Positions 1 to 12,183 of a stretch of DNA of 64,000 nucleotides are shown here, piece by piece. The translations under genes were made by a program, and so were the position numbers. The notes below the pieces were generated by a model. It was not told where the DNA came from and ran no database searches. It saw only the letters and a list, made by a program, of their open reading frames with translations. Position 1 is the stretch's first letter; each line of letters opens with the position of its first letter. The DNA comes from Prosapia bicincta (lineage: Eukaryota; Arthropoda; Insecta; Hemiptera; Cercopidae): positions 1,474,001 to 1,538,000 of the forward strand of contig JBAIZL010000058.1 in the NCBI GenBank assembly GCA_036971475.1. The letters run 5' to 3'.

Positions 1-205
1 ATAGAGAGCAATCACTACTTGTGTAACGACTGACAGAGCAACTGGAATTAGTATAGCGACTGACACAGCAATCAGTACTTGTATAGCGACTGACAGAGCA
101 ATCAGTACTTATGTAACGACTGGCAGAGCAATCAGTACTTGTGTAACGACTGACAGAGCAATCAGTACTTGTGTATTTACTGACAAAGCAAGCAGTACTT
201 GTGTA
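1..205. repeat. Higher-order duplicate block within family A (copy 1)
   Basis: The first ~205 bases recur almost exactly from 1084 to about 1288 (offset 1083), including the same order of unit subtypes and the same unusual variants (a CACTACTT unit, a CTGGAATTAG unit, a GACAAAGCAAGCAG unit). This shows a ~1.08-kb higher-order duplication inside the 30-bp array. Confidence 0.85.
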
Positions 206-2230
206 TTTACTGACAGAGTAATCAGTACATGTGTAACGACTGACAGAGCAATCAGTACTTGTGTAACGACTGACACAGCAATCAGTACTTGTGTAACGAC
301 TGACAGAGCAATCAGTACTTGTGTAACGACTGACAGGGCAATCAGTACTTGTGTAACGACTGGCAGAGCAATCAGTACTTGTGTAACGACTGACAGAGTA
401 ATGAGTACTTGTGTAACGACTGACAGAGCAATCAGTACGTGTGTAACGAGTGACAGAGCAATCAGTACTTGTGTAACGACTGACAGAGCAATCAGTACTT
501 GTGTAACGACTGACAGAGCAATCAGTACTTGTGTAACGACTGACTGAGCAATCAGTACTTGTGTAACGACTGACAGAGCAATCAGTACTTGTGTATTTAC
601 TGACAGAGCATACAGTACTTGTGTAACGACTGACAGAGTAATCAGTACTTGTGTAACGACTGACAGAGTATTGAGTACTTGTGTATTTACTGACAGAGCA
701 ATCAGTACTATGTAACGACTGACAGAGTAATCACTACTTGTGTAACGACTGACAGAGCAACTGGAATTAGTATAGCGACTGACACAGCAATCAGTACTTG
801 TATAGCGACTGACACAGCAATCAGTACTTGTATAGCGACAAGAAGAGCAATCAGTACTTGTGTAACGACTGACAGAGCAACCGGAATTAGTATAGCGACT
901 GACAGAGAGCAATCAGTACTTGTGTAACGACTGACAGAATAAAGAGTACTTGTGTAACAACTGACAGAGCAATCAGTACTTATGTAACGACTGGCAGAGC
1001 AATCAGTACTTGTATAGCGACTGGAAGAGGAATCAGTACTTGTGTAACGACTGACAGAGCAACTGGAATTAGTATAGCGACTGATAGAGAGCAATCACTA
1101 CTTGTGTAACGACTGACAGAGCAACTGGAATTAGTATAGCGACTGACACAGCAATCAGTACTTGTATAGCGACTGACAGAGCAATCAGTACTTATGTAAC
1201 GACTGGCAGAGCAATCAGTACTTGTGTAACGACTGACAGAGCAATCAGTACTTGTGTATTTACTGACAAAGCAAGCAGTACTTGTGTAACGACTGACAGA
1301 GCAATCAGTACTTGTGTAAAGACTGACAGAGCAATCAGTACTTGTGTAACGACCGACAGAGCAATCAGTACTTGTGTATTTACTGACAGAGAAATCAGTA
1401 CTTGTGTAAAGACTGACAGAGTAATCAGTACTTGTGTAGCGACTGACAGAGTAATCAGTACTTGTGTAATTACTGACAGAGCAATCAGTACTTGTGTAAC
1501 GACTGACAGAGTAATCAGTACTTGTGTAAAGACTGACAGAGCAATCAGTACTTGTGTATTTACTGAGAGAGCAATCAGTACTTGTGTAACGACTGACAGA
1601 GTAATCACTACTTGTGTATTTACTGGCAGAGCAATCAGTACTTGTGTAACGACTGACAGAGAAATCAGTACTTGTGTAACACCTGACAGAGCAATTGGAA
1701 TTATTATAGCGACTGACAGAGCAATCGGTACTTGTGTAACTACTGACAGAGCAACTGGAATTGGTATAGCGACTGACACAGTAATCAGTACTTGTATAGC
1801 GACTGGAAGAGCAATCAGTTCTTGTGTAACGACTGACAGAGCAACCGGAATTAGTATAGTGACTAACAGAGCAATGAGTACTTGTATAGCGACTGGAAGA
1901 GCAATCAGTACTTGTGTAACGACTGACGGAGCAACCGGAATTAGTATAGCTACTGACAGAGAGCAATCAGTACTTGTGTAACGACTGACAGAGTAAAGAG
2001 TACTTGTGTAACGACTGACAGAGCAATCAGTACTTGTGTAACGACTGGCAGAGCAATCAGTACTTGTGTAACGACTGACAGAGCAATCAGTACTTGTGTA
2101 ATGACTGTCAGAGCAATCAGTATTTGTGTATTTACTGACAGAGCAATCTGTACTTGTGTAACGACTGACAGAGTATTCAGTACTTGTGTAAAGACTGACA
2201 GAGCAATCAGTACTTGTGTATTTACTGACA

Positions 2231-3420
2231 GAGTAATCAGTACTTTTGAAACACCTGACAGAGCAACCGGAATTAATATAGCGAATGACAGAGCAATCAG
2301 TAATTGTGTAACGACTGACAGAGCAACCGGAATTAGTATAGCGACTGACAGAGAGCAATCAGTACTTGTGTAACGACTGACAGAGTAAAGAGTACTTGTG
2401 TAACGACTGACAGAGCAATCAGTACTTGTGTAATGACTGTCAGAGCAATCAGTACTTGTGTATTTACTGACAGAGCAATCAGTACTTGTGTAACGACTGA
2501 CGGAACAATCAGTACTTGTGTAACGACTGACAGAGTAATCAGTACTTGTGTAGCGACTGACAGACTAATCTGTACTTGTGTATTTACTGACAGAGCAATC
2601 AGTACTTGTGTAACGACTGACAGAGTATCAGTACTTGTGTAAAGACTGACAGAGTAATCACTACTTGTGTATTTACTGACAGAGCAATCAGTAGTTGTGT
2701 AACGACTGACAGAGCAATCATGTGTAACGACTGACAGAGCAATCAGTACTTGTGTAACGACTGACAGAGTAATCAGTACTTGTGTAAAGACTGACAGAGC
2801 AATCAGTACTTGTGTATTTACTGAGAGAGCAATCAGTACTTGTGTAACGACTGACAGAGTAATCACTACTTGTGTATTTACTGACAGAGCAATCAGTACT
2901 TGTGTAACGACTGACAGAGCAATCATGTGTAACGACTGACAGAGTAATCAGTACTTTTGAAACACCTGACAGAGCAACCGGAATTAATATAGCGAATGAC
3001 AGAGCAATCAGTAATTGTGTAACGACTGACAGAGCAACCGGAATTAGTATAGCGACTGACAGAGAGCAATCAGTACTTGTGTAACGACTGACAGAGTAAA
3101 GAGTACTTGTGTAACGGCTGACAGAGCAATCAGTACTTGTGTAATGACTGTCAGAGCAATCAGTACTTGTGTATTTACTGACAGAGCAATCAGTACTTGT
3201 GTAACGACTGACAGAGCAATCAGTACTTGTGTAACGACTGACGGAACAATCAGTACTTGTGTAACGACTGACAGAGTAATCAGTATTTGTGTAGCGACTG
3301 ACAGACTAATCTGTACTTGTGTATTTACTGACAGAGCAATCAGTACTTGTGTAACGACTGACAGAGTATCAGTACTTGTGTAAAGACTGACAGAGTAATC
3401 ACTACTTGTGTATTTACTGA
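2231..3420. repeat. ~711/741-bp higher-order tandem duplication within family A
   Basis: The block beginning GAGTAATCAGTACTTTTG at 2231 is repeated at 2942 (offset 711). Shared rare variants include CTTTTGAAACACC, AATTGTGTAACG and a unit with TAATGACTGTCAG. Beyond about 2500 the offset becomes 741, so the second copy carries exactly one extra 30-bp unit. Both copies share a one-base-deleted unit GAGTATCAG (2621 and 3362). The pattern is what unequal exchange in register would give. Confidence 0.88.
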
Positions 3421-5870
3421 GAGAGCAATCAGTACTTGTATAGCAACTGGAAGAGCAATCAGTACTTGTGTAACAACTGACAGAGCAATCAGTACTTGTG
3501 TAATGACTGTCAGAGCAATCAGTACTTGTGTATTTACTGACAGAGCAATCTGTACTTGTGTAACGACTGACAGAGTAATCAGTACTTGTGTAACGACTGA
3601 CTGAGCAATCAGTATTTGTGTAACGACTGACAGAGCAATCAGTACTTGTTTAACGACTGACAGAGCAATCAGTACTTGTGTAAAGACTGACAGAGCAATC
3701 AGTACTTGTGTAACGACTGACAGAGTAATCAGTAGTTGTGTAAAGACTGACAGAGCAATCAGTACTTGTGTATTTACTGACAGAGCAATCAGTACTTGTG
3801 TACCGACTGACAGAGTAATCAGAACTTGTGTAACGATTGACAGAGCAATCAGTACTTGTGTATTTACTGACAGAGCAATCAGTACTTGTGTAATGACTGA
3901 CAGAGCAATCAGTACTTGTGTAACGACTGACAGAGAAATCAGTACTTGTGTAACACATGACAGAGCAACCGGAATTAATATAGCGACTGACAGAGCAATC
4001 AGTACTTGTGTAACGACTGACAGAGCAACCGGAATTAGTATAGCGACTGACTGAGCAATCAGTATTTGTGTAACGACTGACAGAGCAATCAGTACTTGTT
4101 TAACGACTGACAGAGCAATCAGTACTTGTGTAACGACTGACAGAGCAACCGAAATTAGTATAGCGACTGACAGAGAGCATCAGTACTTGTGTAACGACTG
4201 ACTGAGCAATCAGTACTTGTGTAATGACTGTCAGAGCAATCAGTACTTGTGTATTTACTGACAGAGCAATCTGTACTTGTGTAACGACTGACAGAGTAAT
4301 CAGTACTTGTGTAACGACTAATTGAGCAATCAGTATTTGTGTAACGACTGACAGAGCAATCAGTACTTGTTTAACGACTGACAGAGCAATCAGTACTTGT
4401 GTATTTACTGACAGAGCAATCAGTACTTGTGTAACGACTGACAGAGTAATCAGTACTTGTGTAAAGACTGACAGAGCAATCAGTACTTGTGTATTTACTG
4501 ACAGAGCAATCAGTACTTGTGTAACGACGCAGAGTAATCAGTACTTGTGTAACGACTGACAGAGCAACCGGAATTAATATAGCGACTGACAGAGCAATCA
4601 GTACTTGTGTAACGACTGACAGAGCAACCGGAATTAGTATAGCGACTGACTGAGCAATCAGTATTTGTGTAACGACTGACAGAGCAATCAGTACTTGTGT
4701 AACGACTGACAGAGCAATCAGTACTTGTGTATTTACTGACAGAGCAATCAGTACTTGTGTAACGACGACAGAGTAATCAGTACTTGTGTAACGACTGACA
4801 GAGTAATCAGTATTTGTGTATTTACTGACAGAGCAATCAGTACTTGTGTAACGACTGACAGAGCAACCGAAATTAGTATAGCGACTGACAGAGAGCATCA
4901 GTACTTGTGTAACGACTGACTGAGCAATCAGTACTTGTGTAATGACTGTCAGAGCAATCAGTACTTGTGTATTTACTGACAGAGCAATCAGTACTTGTTT
5001 AACGACGACAGAGTAATCAGAACTTGTGTAACGATTGACAGAGTAATCAGTATTTGTGTATTTACTGACAGAGAGCAATCAGTACTTGTGTAACGACTGA
5101 CAGAGCAACCGAAATTAGTATAGCGACTGACAGAGAGCATCAGTACTTGTGTAACGACTGACTGAGCAATCAGTACTTGTGTAATGACTGACAGAGCAAG
5201 CAGTACTTGTGTAACGACTGACAGAGCAATCAGTACTTGTGTATTTACTGACAGAGCAATCAGTACTTGTGTAATGACTGACAGTGCAATCAGTACTTGT
5301 GTATCGACTGACAGAGAAATCAGTACTTGTGTAACACCTGACAGAGCAACCGGAATTAATATAGCGACTGACAGAGCAATCAGTACTTGTGTAACGACTG
5401 ACAGAGCAACCGGAATTAGTATAGCGACTGACACAACAATCAGTACTTGAATAGCGACTGGAAGAGCAATCGGGATTAGTATAGCGATTGACAAAACAAT
5501 CGGAGCTGGCAGAGAAATAAAAAATAGCATATCGACTGGCAGAGCATTCAGAACTGGCATAAACGACTGGTAGAGCAATCAGAACTGACGTTTCGACTGG
5601 GAGAGCAGTTAGAAGGGGCATATTGACTGGGAGAGCATTTGGAATTTGCATAGCGGTTAGCAGAGCAATCAGATCTGGAAAAGTTACTGGGAAACTAATC
5701 AGAACTGGCGTAGCAACTGACAGGACAATCGGAATTGGTATAGTGAGGGACAGAGCAATCAGAACTGACATCGTGGCTTGTAGAGCATTTTAGATTTGCG
5801 TAGCGACTAGCAGAGCAATCAGAACTGGGATAGCGACTGGTATATCAATAAGAACTGGCTTGTTTGTCGC

Positions 5871-7522
5871 ATTTTAAGGCTTTTAATATTACTTTTTCCG
5901 CTCTTAGTTTCGTGACTCAAATATTTTACTTACTTTCCTTTGTGCACCGTATAAAAATCATTAACGTAGACACGTTAAATCTAATATAACAAATCTAATG
6001 TGTGAACATCTTAGTCATTTCGCAAAACTACTTGAACTATTGCGTAAAGTGTTTGTGGAAGTAACTAGTTCTTAGACAGCGTTCGTTCTGCGCATAATGC
6101 TGCTGTTTATTTTAATGAGCAATCACTTAACACTGTATATTACAACATGGACTAAAATGTTTTCAAATTGTGTCTCAACCGGCGCTAACCAAAACAGTTA
6201 GCCGCTGCTAACAAATTGAACAACACTACTTTATTCCCATTCACACTTGACGCGGTGTTGCAAGCTGGTAGACCTGGCAACACCGCAAGGAAACCTGCCG
6301 TCTGCATAATTATGAAACTTACCAGGTAAAATGTCAACCAGTTTTAATCATTCATGAAAGGAGTCACGTGGAGGTGTTTATTTTGTAAGTGTTGACCTTT
6401 GTAATCAAGAGATTCCAAGTAAACAGTCGACAGTTTGTTAGTATCTAGGAATCTAAGGGAGCCTCGTATAATAACAACTTATTTGAAGGGAAGAGATTTA
6501 TTCGTTGTACGTTATCTTGGGGTTGTTTCATATTGCAGGCATCACTTAAGTTCTAACGGCCACCATGTTCGACCTTCCCCATTAAACTATAACTTTATAA
6601 CTACTTCTGAACGCTTCACTCTTGTATTTATGCAATGAAATGGGTTTCGTCACAGTCTGGCACTGGGGAAGTAAGGATATAAGCTCCTCTGGTACGTAAA
6701 AAATGATGACATGAGCTTCTCTGTCACTGGGAAAGTTAGGAGATGAGCTTAGATGCATAGATTTTGTATAAATTGTAAATATTAATATGTGATAAGTGAT
6801 AATGTAGATTAAAATTGTTGATTTTGAATATGTAAAACATTCCGGTAAAATGCGACTCACTTACACAGGTGGTTTTTCTTATGATATTTTAAGTGGTAAT
6901 ATGTTTCTCTTTTCAGGGATAATTTCGTGTATTTTTCTTTAATTTAAATTTAACTGTAAATCGTAAGTTTTCAGGATATAAATGTATGCTAAAATTAAGT
7001 ACATTTTTCAAAGGGTTACATTTGGAACCAAAGGGTTAAAAGGCATTAAAATATTTAAATAACTAAGCTAGGGCGAATTCATTAAGAAATAAATAATAAG
7101 TTCACTTATCAAAGTTTTATTGCGTTTTAGAAATTCTGTAAATGGAAAGACGTAGTTTTGTAAGAAGTTAAATTTTGTAAAACTTATTAATCTGTTCTAT
7201 AGCGTAATTTAATATATAAATAAAAAACAGTGTTTTTTACTAACTTGCAAATTGAGTTTAAATTTATTTAATAAACAATTTTCTTATAAACTCCGAAAAT
7301 CTTGTCATTAGGCTGAGATGCCTAAAAAGAATTTATTCCACGGGAAACAGTACCCAAAGGGTTACCCGCGAGTTAGGTTTTTTAAAATAAAATGAATGTG
7401 ACTGGTTCCCTGGCAGATTTTGAAAAGCGTTAGCACAGGGCTGACTTCGGTCGCCGATGCTTGTTCAAAATGTTAATCTGCGTGACCGGCGGAGGATGTC
7501 TCTGTGTGAAGGTCGTCGCCCA

Positions 7523-7560
<38 letters not shown>

Positions 7561-8118
7561 AAGAGTTTTTGTCATGTATTACTTTAAAAATAATGGTTTT
7601 AAGAACTTGTTTTTATATTCTAGAAGAAAAATTTCTTTAGAAGCGTCTAACATTTTTTGAAATGGAGAAAAATCTCTCAATTTCAACCCATTTTTAAAAT
7701 AAGCTATACATAAGTGTTAATGGTTACTCATTGAATTAGGCGATAGTGTAAGATTTCAAAAACTGTTTGTCTATTTCTTCTTATTGTATTCCAATCCGTC
7801 TTACTGCAATGAATTCAATACAACCATAGTGAATGCGATACTTTTATTTCAAAGTTTCAAGTTCAGTATAATAAATGTTATACTTTTTAAAAACAAAGAA
7901 CAGTTTAATTATTATATTTTTTAAAAAATCAAGAATATCTGAACATTATAAAAACATATTAACAACAATTTTGTTTTCTGTTGACCAGACACGACATCCA
8001 CATTTCTTTTAAATCATAAGCAGTATATGAATTACAGATTTTTCTGAGTTTTCGTAAAATTTATGTTTACATATGTTGTTTATTACATTAACGACTTGTA
8101 ATCTAGGGGTAGCTGCTC
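5871..8118. other. AT-rich single-copy stretch, no gene recognised
   Basis: This segment separates satellite A from the Harbinger element. Reading frames are short and none shows a recognisable domain. A GT microsatellite sits at 7526-7557. I see no splice-site-bounded exon that I could defend. Confidence 0.6.
7526..7557. repeat. (GT)n microsatellite
   Basis: About 16 uninterrupted GT dinucleotides, preceded by CACAC so that the run is alternating purine-pyrimidine throughout. Confidence 0.95.
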
Positions 8119-8351
8119 TTAGGCCGGCCGCACACTGCAGCAAACAAAACGTTTGCAAGCGGGGCAACATGGTTGCAACCAAACCAGTCATGATTGTTTG
8201 CCTTCAGTCTCTCCGCACACTTCCACAAACACAACAAAACATTTTTGATGGAATTATGAATTTCTTGGAAGTGCTCTTTAAAGAGTTTTCTCAAAAACGA
8301 CCGTACTGTTTACTTTCCTACCCTAGCAATGCATTTTCAGTTTGACTCAAA

Positions 8352-8653
8352 ATGTCATCTGACGATGAGATAGACGAAATCGTTCCTCCTTTGTGGCAAA
8401 CCTTTTTATTTTTAAACCAAAGAAAATACTGGGTTAATCCATTTGTTGAACACAGGACCAGATGTAATTCATTAAAATAGTTTATTTCTGAATTGAGGCT
8501 TTTCGAAGATAAATTTAAAACTATACCCGTATGACAGTGAAAAGTTTTGATTTTTTATTGAACTTGATGAAGGAGAAGATAACTAAACAGGATACCACGT
8601 TCCGAAATCAGTTTCACCTGAAGAAAAATTATTGGTGGAGTTACGATAAGTAG
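8352..8653 (+). pseudogene. Harbinger-type transposase remnant, N-terminal part
   Basis: The reading starts at an ATG (8352) with an acidic MSSDDEIDEIV start. It continues with RKYWVNPFVEHR, which fits the tryptophan-containing start of the Harbinger transposase, then after an in-frame stop FISELRLFEDKFK, then after a frame change SFDFLLNLMKEKITKQDT. These segments occur in the order expected of the family (W-P-R block, ELR-D-F block, FD-LL block). At least two nonsense changes and two frameshifts break the frame, and the DDE catalytic region is absent. What remains covers roughly the first 100 residues of a protein that is normally about 350-400 residues. It is a dead gene inside a bounded transposon. 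Confidence 0.75.
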
Positions 8654-8821
8654 TCAATAAAAGTATTAATAAATAAGAAAGAAAATCAATAGTAGACCTA
8701 TTTTTTCAATACAGATAGCTACCTTCTCGGTTGAGGAAGTTTTTGGTTTCACTGATGGAGGAGTAGGAGTAGACGAAGGCATTGCTGAGGGCGAACGACA
8801 TTCTCCTGCTTTTGTGACATC

Positions 8822-9179
8822 TCATGCTTCCTGAGACTCTTCTTGGGGAGTATCGGTTTCCTCGTTTGTCGAACCAGACTGCGAATTGCTGATGGTGTTC
8901 CTATGGGTGCCAGTAAAATCGCGAAGAAATTCGAGAGCATCCATCATGTACCACTTCTTTCTTTTAGTTCCTTTACTCCCAAATGGCTGCCATTCTTTCT
9001 CGCGCAAAGCCCTAATATAGGAATTGCGAATACTGGCCCATTTTGTTTTGCAATCAGCAACTGGAAATAAATTTCCTTTTGCAAACTAAATTTCTGTTTT
9101 TGTACTCTTTCAATTTGAAATTGTAGATGACAGGGCGTGCTTCGACGCCAGCGACTAATTTTTCGGCGTCATAATCCAT
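8822..9179 (-). pseudogene. MADF-domain (Myb/SANT-like) protein of a Harbinger element
   Basis: On the minus strand an ATG at 9179 begins MDYDAEKLVAGVEARPVIYN, matching the start of a MADF domain (hydrophobic-V-RP-IY pattern, then Y-N). After a break near 9070, where roughly a dozen residues and the frame are lost, the rest of the domain follows: ADCKTKWASIRNSYIRALR, then KKWYMMDALEFLRDF. These carry the conserved CK-KW-IR-Y and W-L-FL-D positions. The tail is acidic and low complexity and ends at a stop at 8822. In Harbinger transposons such proteins help the transposase enter the nucleus and bind the element ends. The lost linker and frame make this copy non-functional, unless it is spliced in a way I cannot see. 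Confidence 0.75.
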
Positions 9180-9469
9180 CTATACAAAATTACGCATCAT
9201 TAAATTCGCGTTATAATTTATGCAAAATTGATTAACTATTGAAAATAGAGAGGAAAATGATAAAATCGTACTTACTTTGTTTGCATTAAACGAGAAGGAG
9301 CCAAACATGGACGAACACTGACTGGCGGTCGGTTTGTTTGGAAAACAGACGATCGGCTAGGTGTGCGCCCCCACAACTTACTTCCACGTATTCCCGAACT
9401 TTTCAGCCTGCCGCAAACAAAATGTTTCGTTTGAACATGATTGTTTGCAGCAGTGTGCGGCCGGCCTTA

Positions 9470-11035
9470 GGGGCTTCACCAAACCACTGTAATATGTGTC
9501 GCCGAGCTGACGCCGTGCCGTCCAAAGCCTCACCTTTGTTTCACCCCTAAAAAGGAAACGAGTTTTAGACTGTTTTGATCTTATCAAATAAAAATTCACA
9601 TGGCAGAGTAATATTAGAAGTCTTTTAGTTGGAAGCTAATTACTATTTCATTTTGTAATGTGCTTATAATTTCAAGCTTTACAGATAGTAACAGTTTACT
9701 TGAAATTGGAAAAATATTTCTAAAATTTGTTCCCTCTTAACAGACGATTGAGATACAATTATAAAAAACAGTGAGGTATCAAATGTTTTTTTTATTGCTG
9801 TGTTATGTTATTTATAAATATTCGTTTATTGCTATTGACTGTATTTTACTGAGTAAACATTGTTTAAGTTATATACGTCTTTTGAGTAACAACTTCCTCA
9901 GTCAGCTCGGTCTGGCGAAGCTTCGTAAAGGCACAGATAAGCGAGCGAATGGTTTTCAACAAATTCTTTGTCTTGTTTTAATGTGACGAGTTAACACGAA
10001 TAGATTGCATAAGTTTAAACGGTTGTTTTGATCAATTCGAATGGTTTTCAAAACTAGAACATTTAGAATGTATCCGAGTTCAACGACATGCAATCATTTT
10101 AAAATAAATGTTTTGACTTTGAGGGGGGTTCAATTAAGACTAACTCAAAGGTGACCTTGGGCTCAGTTCGGCGGGACACTGGCCGAGCTATTGCATGCAA
10201 GACGTCTACATACGACCGAACAGAGGACATCATGCCATTATTTGATCTTTACTGTCAACACGTGTTCTACGAATGTTACAGTGAACATGAAATTAAATCG
10301 ATCTTATAAAACATCACACGGATAGGAATCGATAGTAGCGCCCTATTATAGTGTGATCCACCTGTTTATAAGATAGGCCTCTGTAAATTTCTAATACCAT
10401 AATACTATTTTAGAAAACAGACCGTTTAAATTAGGCTATGTACTTTTTTAAAGAAATATGGCCTTTTTATTCCTTCTATTAGCTCACACTCTCCTTATAT
10501 AAAGTAGCCAAATTTGGGAAGGTTATTTTTGGGGGACAATATATTTTATAAAAATGCTGTTTTGGATTTTTCTTATACAATATATCAATGCAAGAACTAT
10601 TTTAGTACTCTTTTACATGATTAAAACACCAATAAACAAAAAAACTTTTTGAGTAATTAATTATAACAAAAAAACGTTAATATCCCCAATTTAGGAACTG
10701 GGTGAATAATTTCGGGTGCTGATAAAACACACATTAAGTTATATGAAAGAATATAAAAATATGCTGTATGAACATAAAAAAAAACTTAATATATTTTTGG
10801 AGCATTAACCTTTAATCTAAAAAGAACGAAGTTTGTTACTAAGATTTAAAAAAGGATTTATAATAGGAATTTTGAAGAATTTTAATCATTGTAACCCATT
10901 AAAGTCAGTACAATGTACACAAAATATTTTTCATTTTCTTTTTAATACTTTACTTTTTTCTGGCGCAATACGCACAAATAAAAACAGTAAGAGATCGTCT
11001 ATGAAGCTTGTCTTCTGATTAGGCGACTTGAACTT
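9470..11035. other. AT-rich single-copy stretch, no gene recognised
   Basis: No domain, splice-bounded exon or tandem repeat stands out. A block around 10120-10220 is less AT-rich but has no long frame. The bases just outside the Harbinger copy (TAGGGGT at 8104-8110 and ACCCCTA at 9543-9549) are inverted relative to each other, which might mean that the Harbinger copy landed inside an older element; the match is too short to prove it. Confidence 0.5.
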
Positions 11036-11039
11036 GGTT

Positions 11040-11430
11040 GAGTTTCTTGTCATCATCTGGAGTTGATGGATCGTTTGCAATTGGTGATGACGCATGGGAG
11101 AATCTGCTGGCCCAAATCTTTACTTGTTCATTGAGAAGAGACCGGTTGTTTGAAAACCTTCTATGGCATTTTGGACAGTGATACCTTTCATGTAAGCTTT
11201 CTCAATAGATTTGGTAAAACATTACTCTTCTTCCAGGATTTGCCAGTAGCCACGTTTCTATTTCCTGTAAAAAGAATGCCTTTAGAGGCTTCATAGCTGC
11301 ATTTTATAAGAGCTATGAAGTGGCAGACATACAATGATAACATGCTTGTCTTAACATGCTTGCGAGCAATATTAATAACATCTATGTTTCTTGTGTGGGA
11401 GAAGTAGAACCGACCCCACCGTAGTACCAC
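11040..11430 (-). pseudogene. Pogo/Tigger-like (DDE_1) transposase C-terminal fossil
   Basis: Minus-strand translation gives FSHTRNIDVINIARKH, which corresponds to the block after the second catalytic aspartate of pogo/CENP-B-like transposases (normally DGH-SH-N-D). Further on come EIETWLLANPGRRVMFYQI and, after a stop and frame change, EKAYMKGITVQNAIEGF then TTGLFSMN, the characteristic NPGR-V, A-I-GF-TG-F-N tail of this family. The aspartate of the DGH motif is replaced, and the intervening proline-rich block is missing or scrambled. These transposases cut at TA targets in the nucleus. Only the last third of the gene is visible, with several breaks, so this is an old relic. It has no obvious link to the pogo-type element at 17089. 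Confidence 0.72.
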
Positions 11431-11479
11431 CGAACAAACACGAAATTTTATAAAATATTTCTCGCAGTTTAACTATTTA

Positions 11480-12175
11480 CACAGACAAGTAATTTTTGTA
11501 GAAATCTAATAATGGAACTTCACAGAATTTTGACTTTAACTGAATCATGTGCTGCAGATCAATAAGTTCCATTTGAATATTGTGTGGTACATCCATACAA
11601 TCAACACTGAACGGCGATGCAAAGATTTCAAATAATTTTTCAAATTTATTAACCTCATGATATCTCTTTCAAAATCTTAATTCAAACACTGTATTATATT
11701 GCTATATTTCGAGAAGTCCAAGATGTTATCACCATCTGTTGAATTCATCTCAATAAGCGAAGGGAAGTTAAACAGAACTCCATTTCTCATTTGAGCACCC
11801 CACACTTACAACTTCTTTTCAAACGCTCTAATAAGACTCAGTGACGAATGAATTAAATTGTCTCTGCCTTGAAGTTTGGTATTCAATTCGTTAATAAGAT
11901 GAATAATGACATAAAATGATAAGTCACATAACCGGTCTTTATTTTAAAACTCGAATACAGTAATACCACGCTCAGAAAGAAAAATATCAATTTCTTCACG
12001 TACTCATAGAGTGCATTAAGATTAAATATTTTCATAACCACGTCAGTATCGGTTATACAATCTACAAATGTACAGAATGTGCACGCTTATGCATTACATT
12101 TACTATGGAATAGCATTACATTTCACTACATTCAAAAGCAACATTTTAGAGTGTTCCGCGGATTGTGCACCCCTG
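11480..12175 (-). pseudogene. hAT transposase fossil with one terminal repeat
   Basis: Minus-strand reading gives, in order, LINELNTKLQGRDNLI, IRAFEKKL then a stop, VWGAQMRNGVLFNFPSL, ILDFSKYSNIIQCL and, after a frameshift, FASPFSVDCMDVPHNIQ then MELIDLQ and LKSKFCE. This is the central and post-central region of the ZBED/GTF2IRD2-like group of hAT transposases. Nonsense codons and at least one frameshift kill it. The upstream end on this strand terminates with CAGGGGTGCACAATCCGC (reading minus, ending at 12175), a typical hAT-style terminal repeat beginning CAGGGGTG. The opposite end and the C-terminal dimerisation region are not visible. Confidence 0.72.
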
Positions 12176-12183
12176 CTCTAGAA

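Larger units (their letters stand above)
1..5870. repeat. 30-bp tandem satellite array (family A)
   Basis: Nearly two hundred head-to-tail copies of a 30-bp unit run from the left edge to about 5870. Three unit subtypes interleave: one with CAGTACTTGTGTAACGA, one with CAGTACTTGTGTATTTA, and one with GGAATTAGTATAGCGA. Small indels recur at landmark places (for example an extra AG giving GAGAGCAATC after the third subtype). Because 30 is a multiple of three, long reading frames stay open on both strands (10-residue periodic peptides), but they overlap each other in several frames and are interrupted by the indels, so I do not call them genes. From about 5450 the units become progressively diverged, as expected at an array edge. 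The left edge lies outside the window. Confidence 0.97.
8119..9469. mobile_element. PIF/Harbinger-type DNA transposon, internally deleted
   Basis: The element spans 8122-9466 and is flanked by the 3-bp duplication TTA at 8119-8121 and 9467-9469, the target preference of PIF/Harbinger elements. The termini are inverted: the left end reads GGCCGGCCGCACACTGC and the right end is its reverse complement, and similarity continues for a few further bases (AGCAAAC versus TGCAAAC). Inside are two decayed genes in convergent arrangement, a transposase N-terminal remnant on the plus strand and a MADF (Myb/SANT-like) protein on the minus strand, which is the two-gene architecture known for Harbinger. At 1345 bp, and lacking the catalytic part of the transposase, it cannot be autonomous. 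Confidence 0.88.

Noticed and set aside
109..5771. Long reading frames over the 30-bp array (for example 980-1966 and 1192-2358 on the minus strand) that look like repetitive structural proteins
   Set aside because: A 30-bp period keeps several frames open on both strands at once. The frames overlap each other, have no start context or unique flanks, and are broken by non-multiple-of-three indels.
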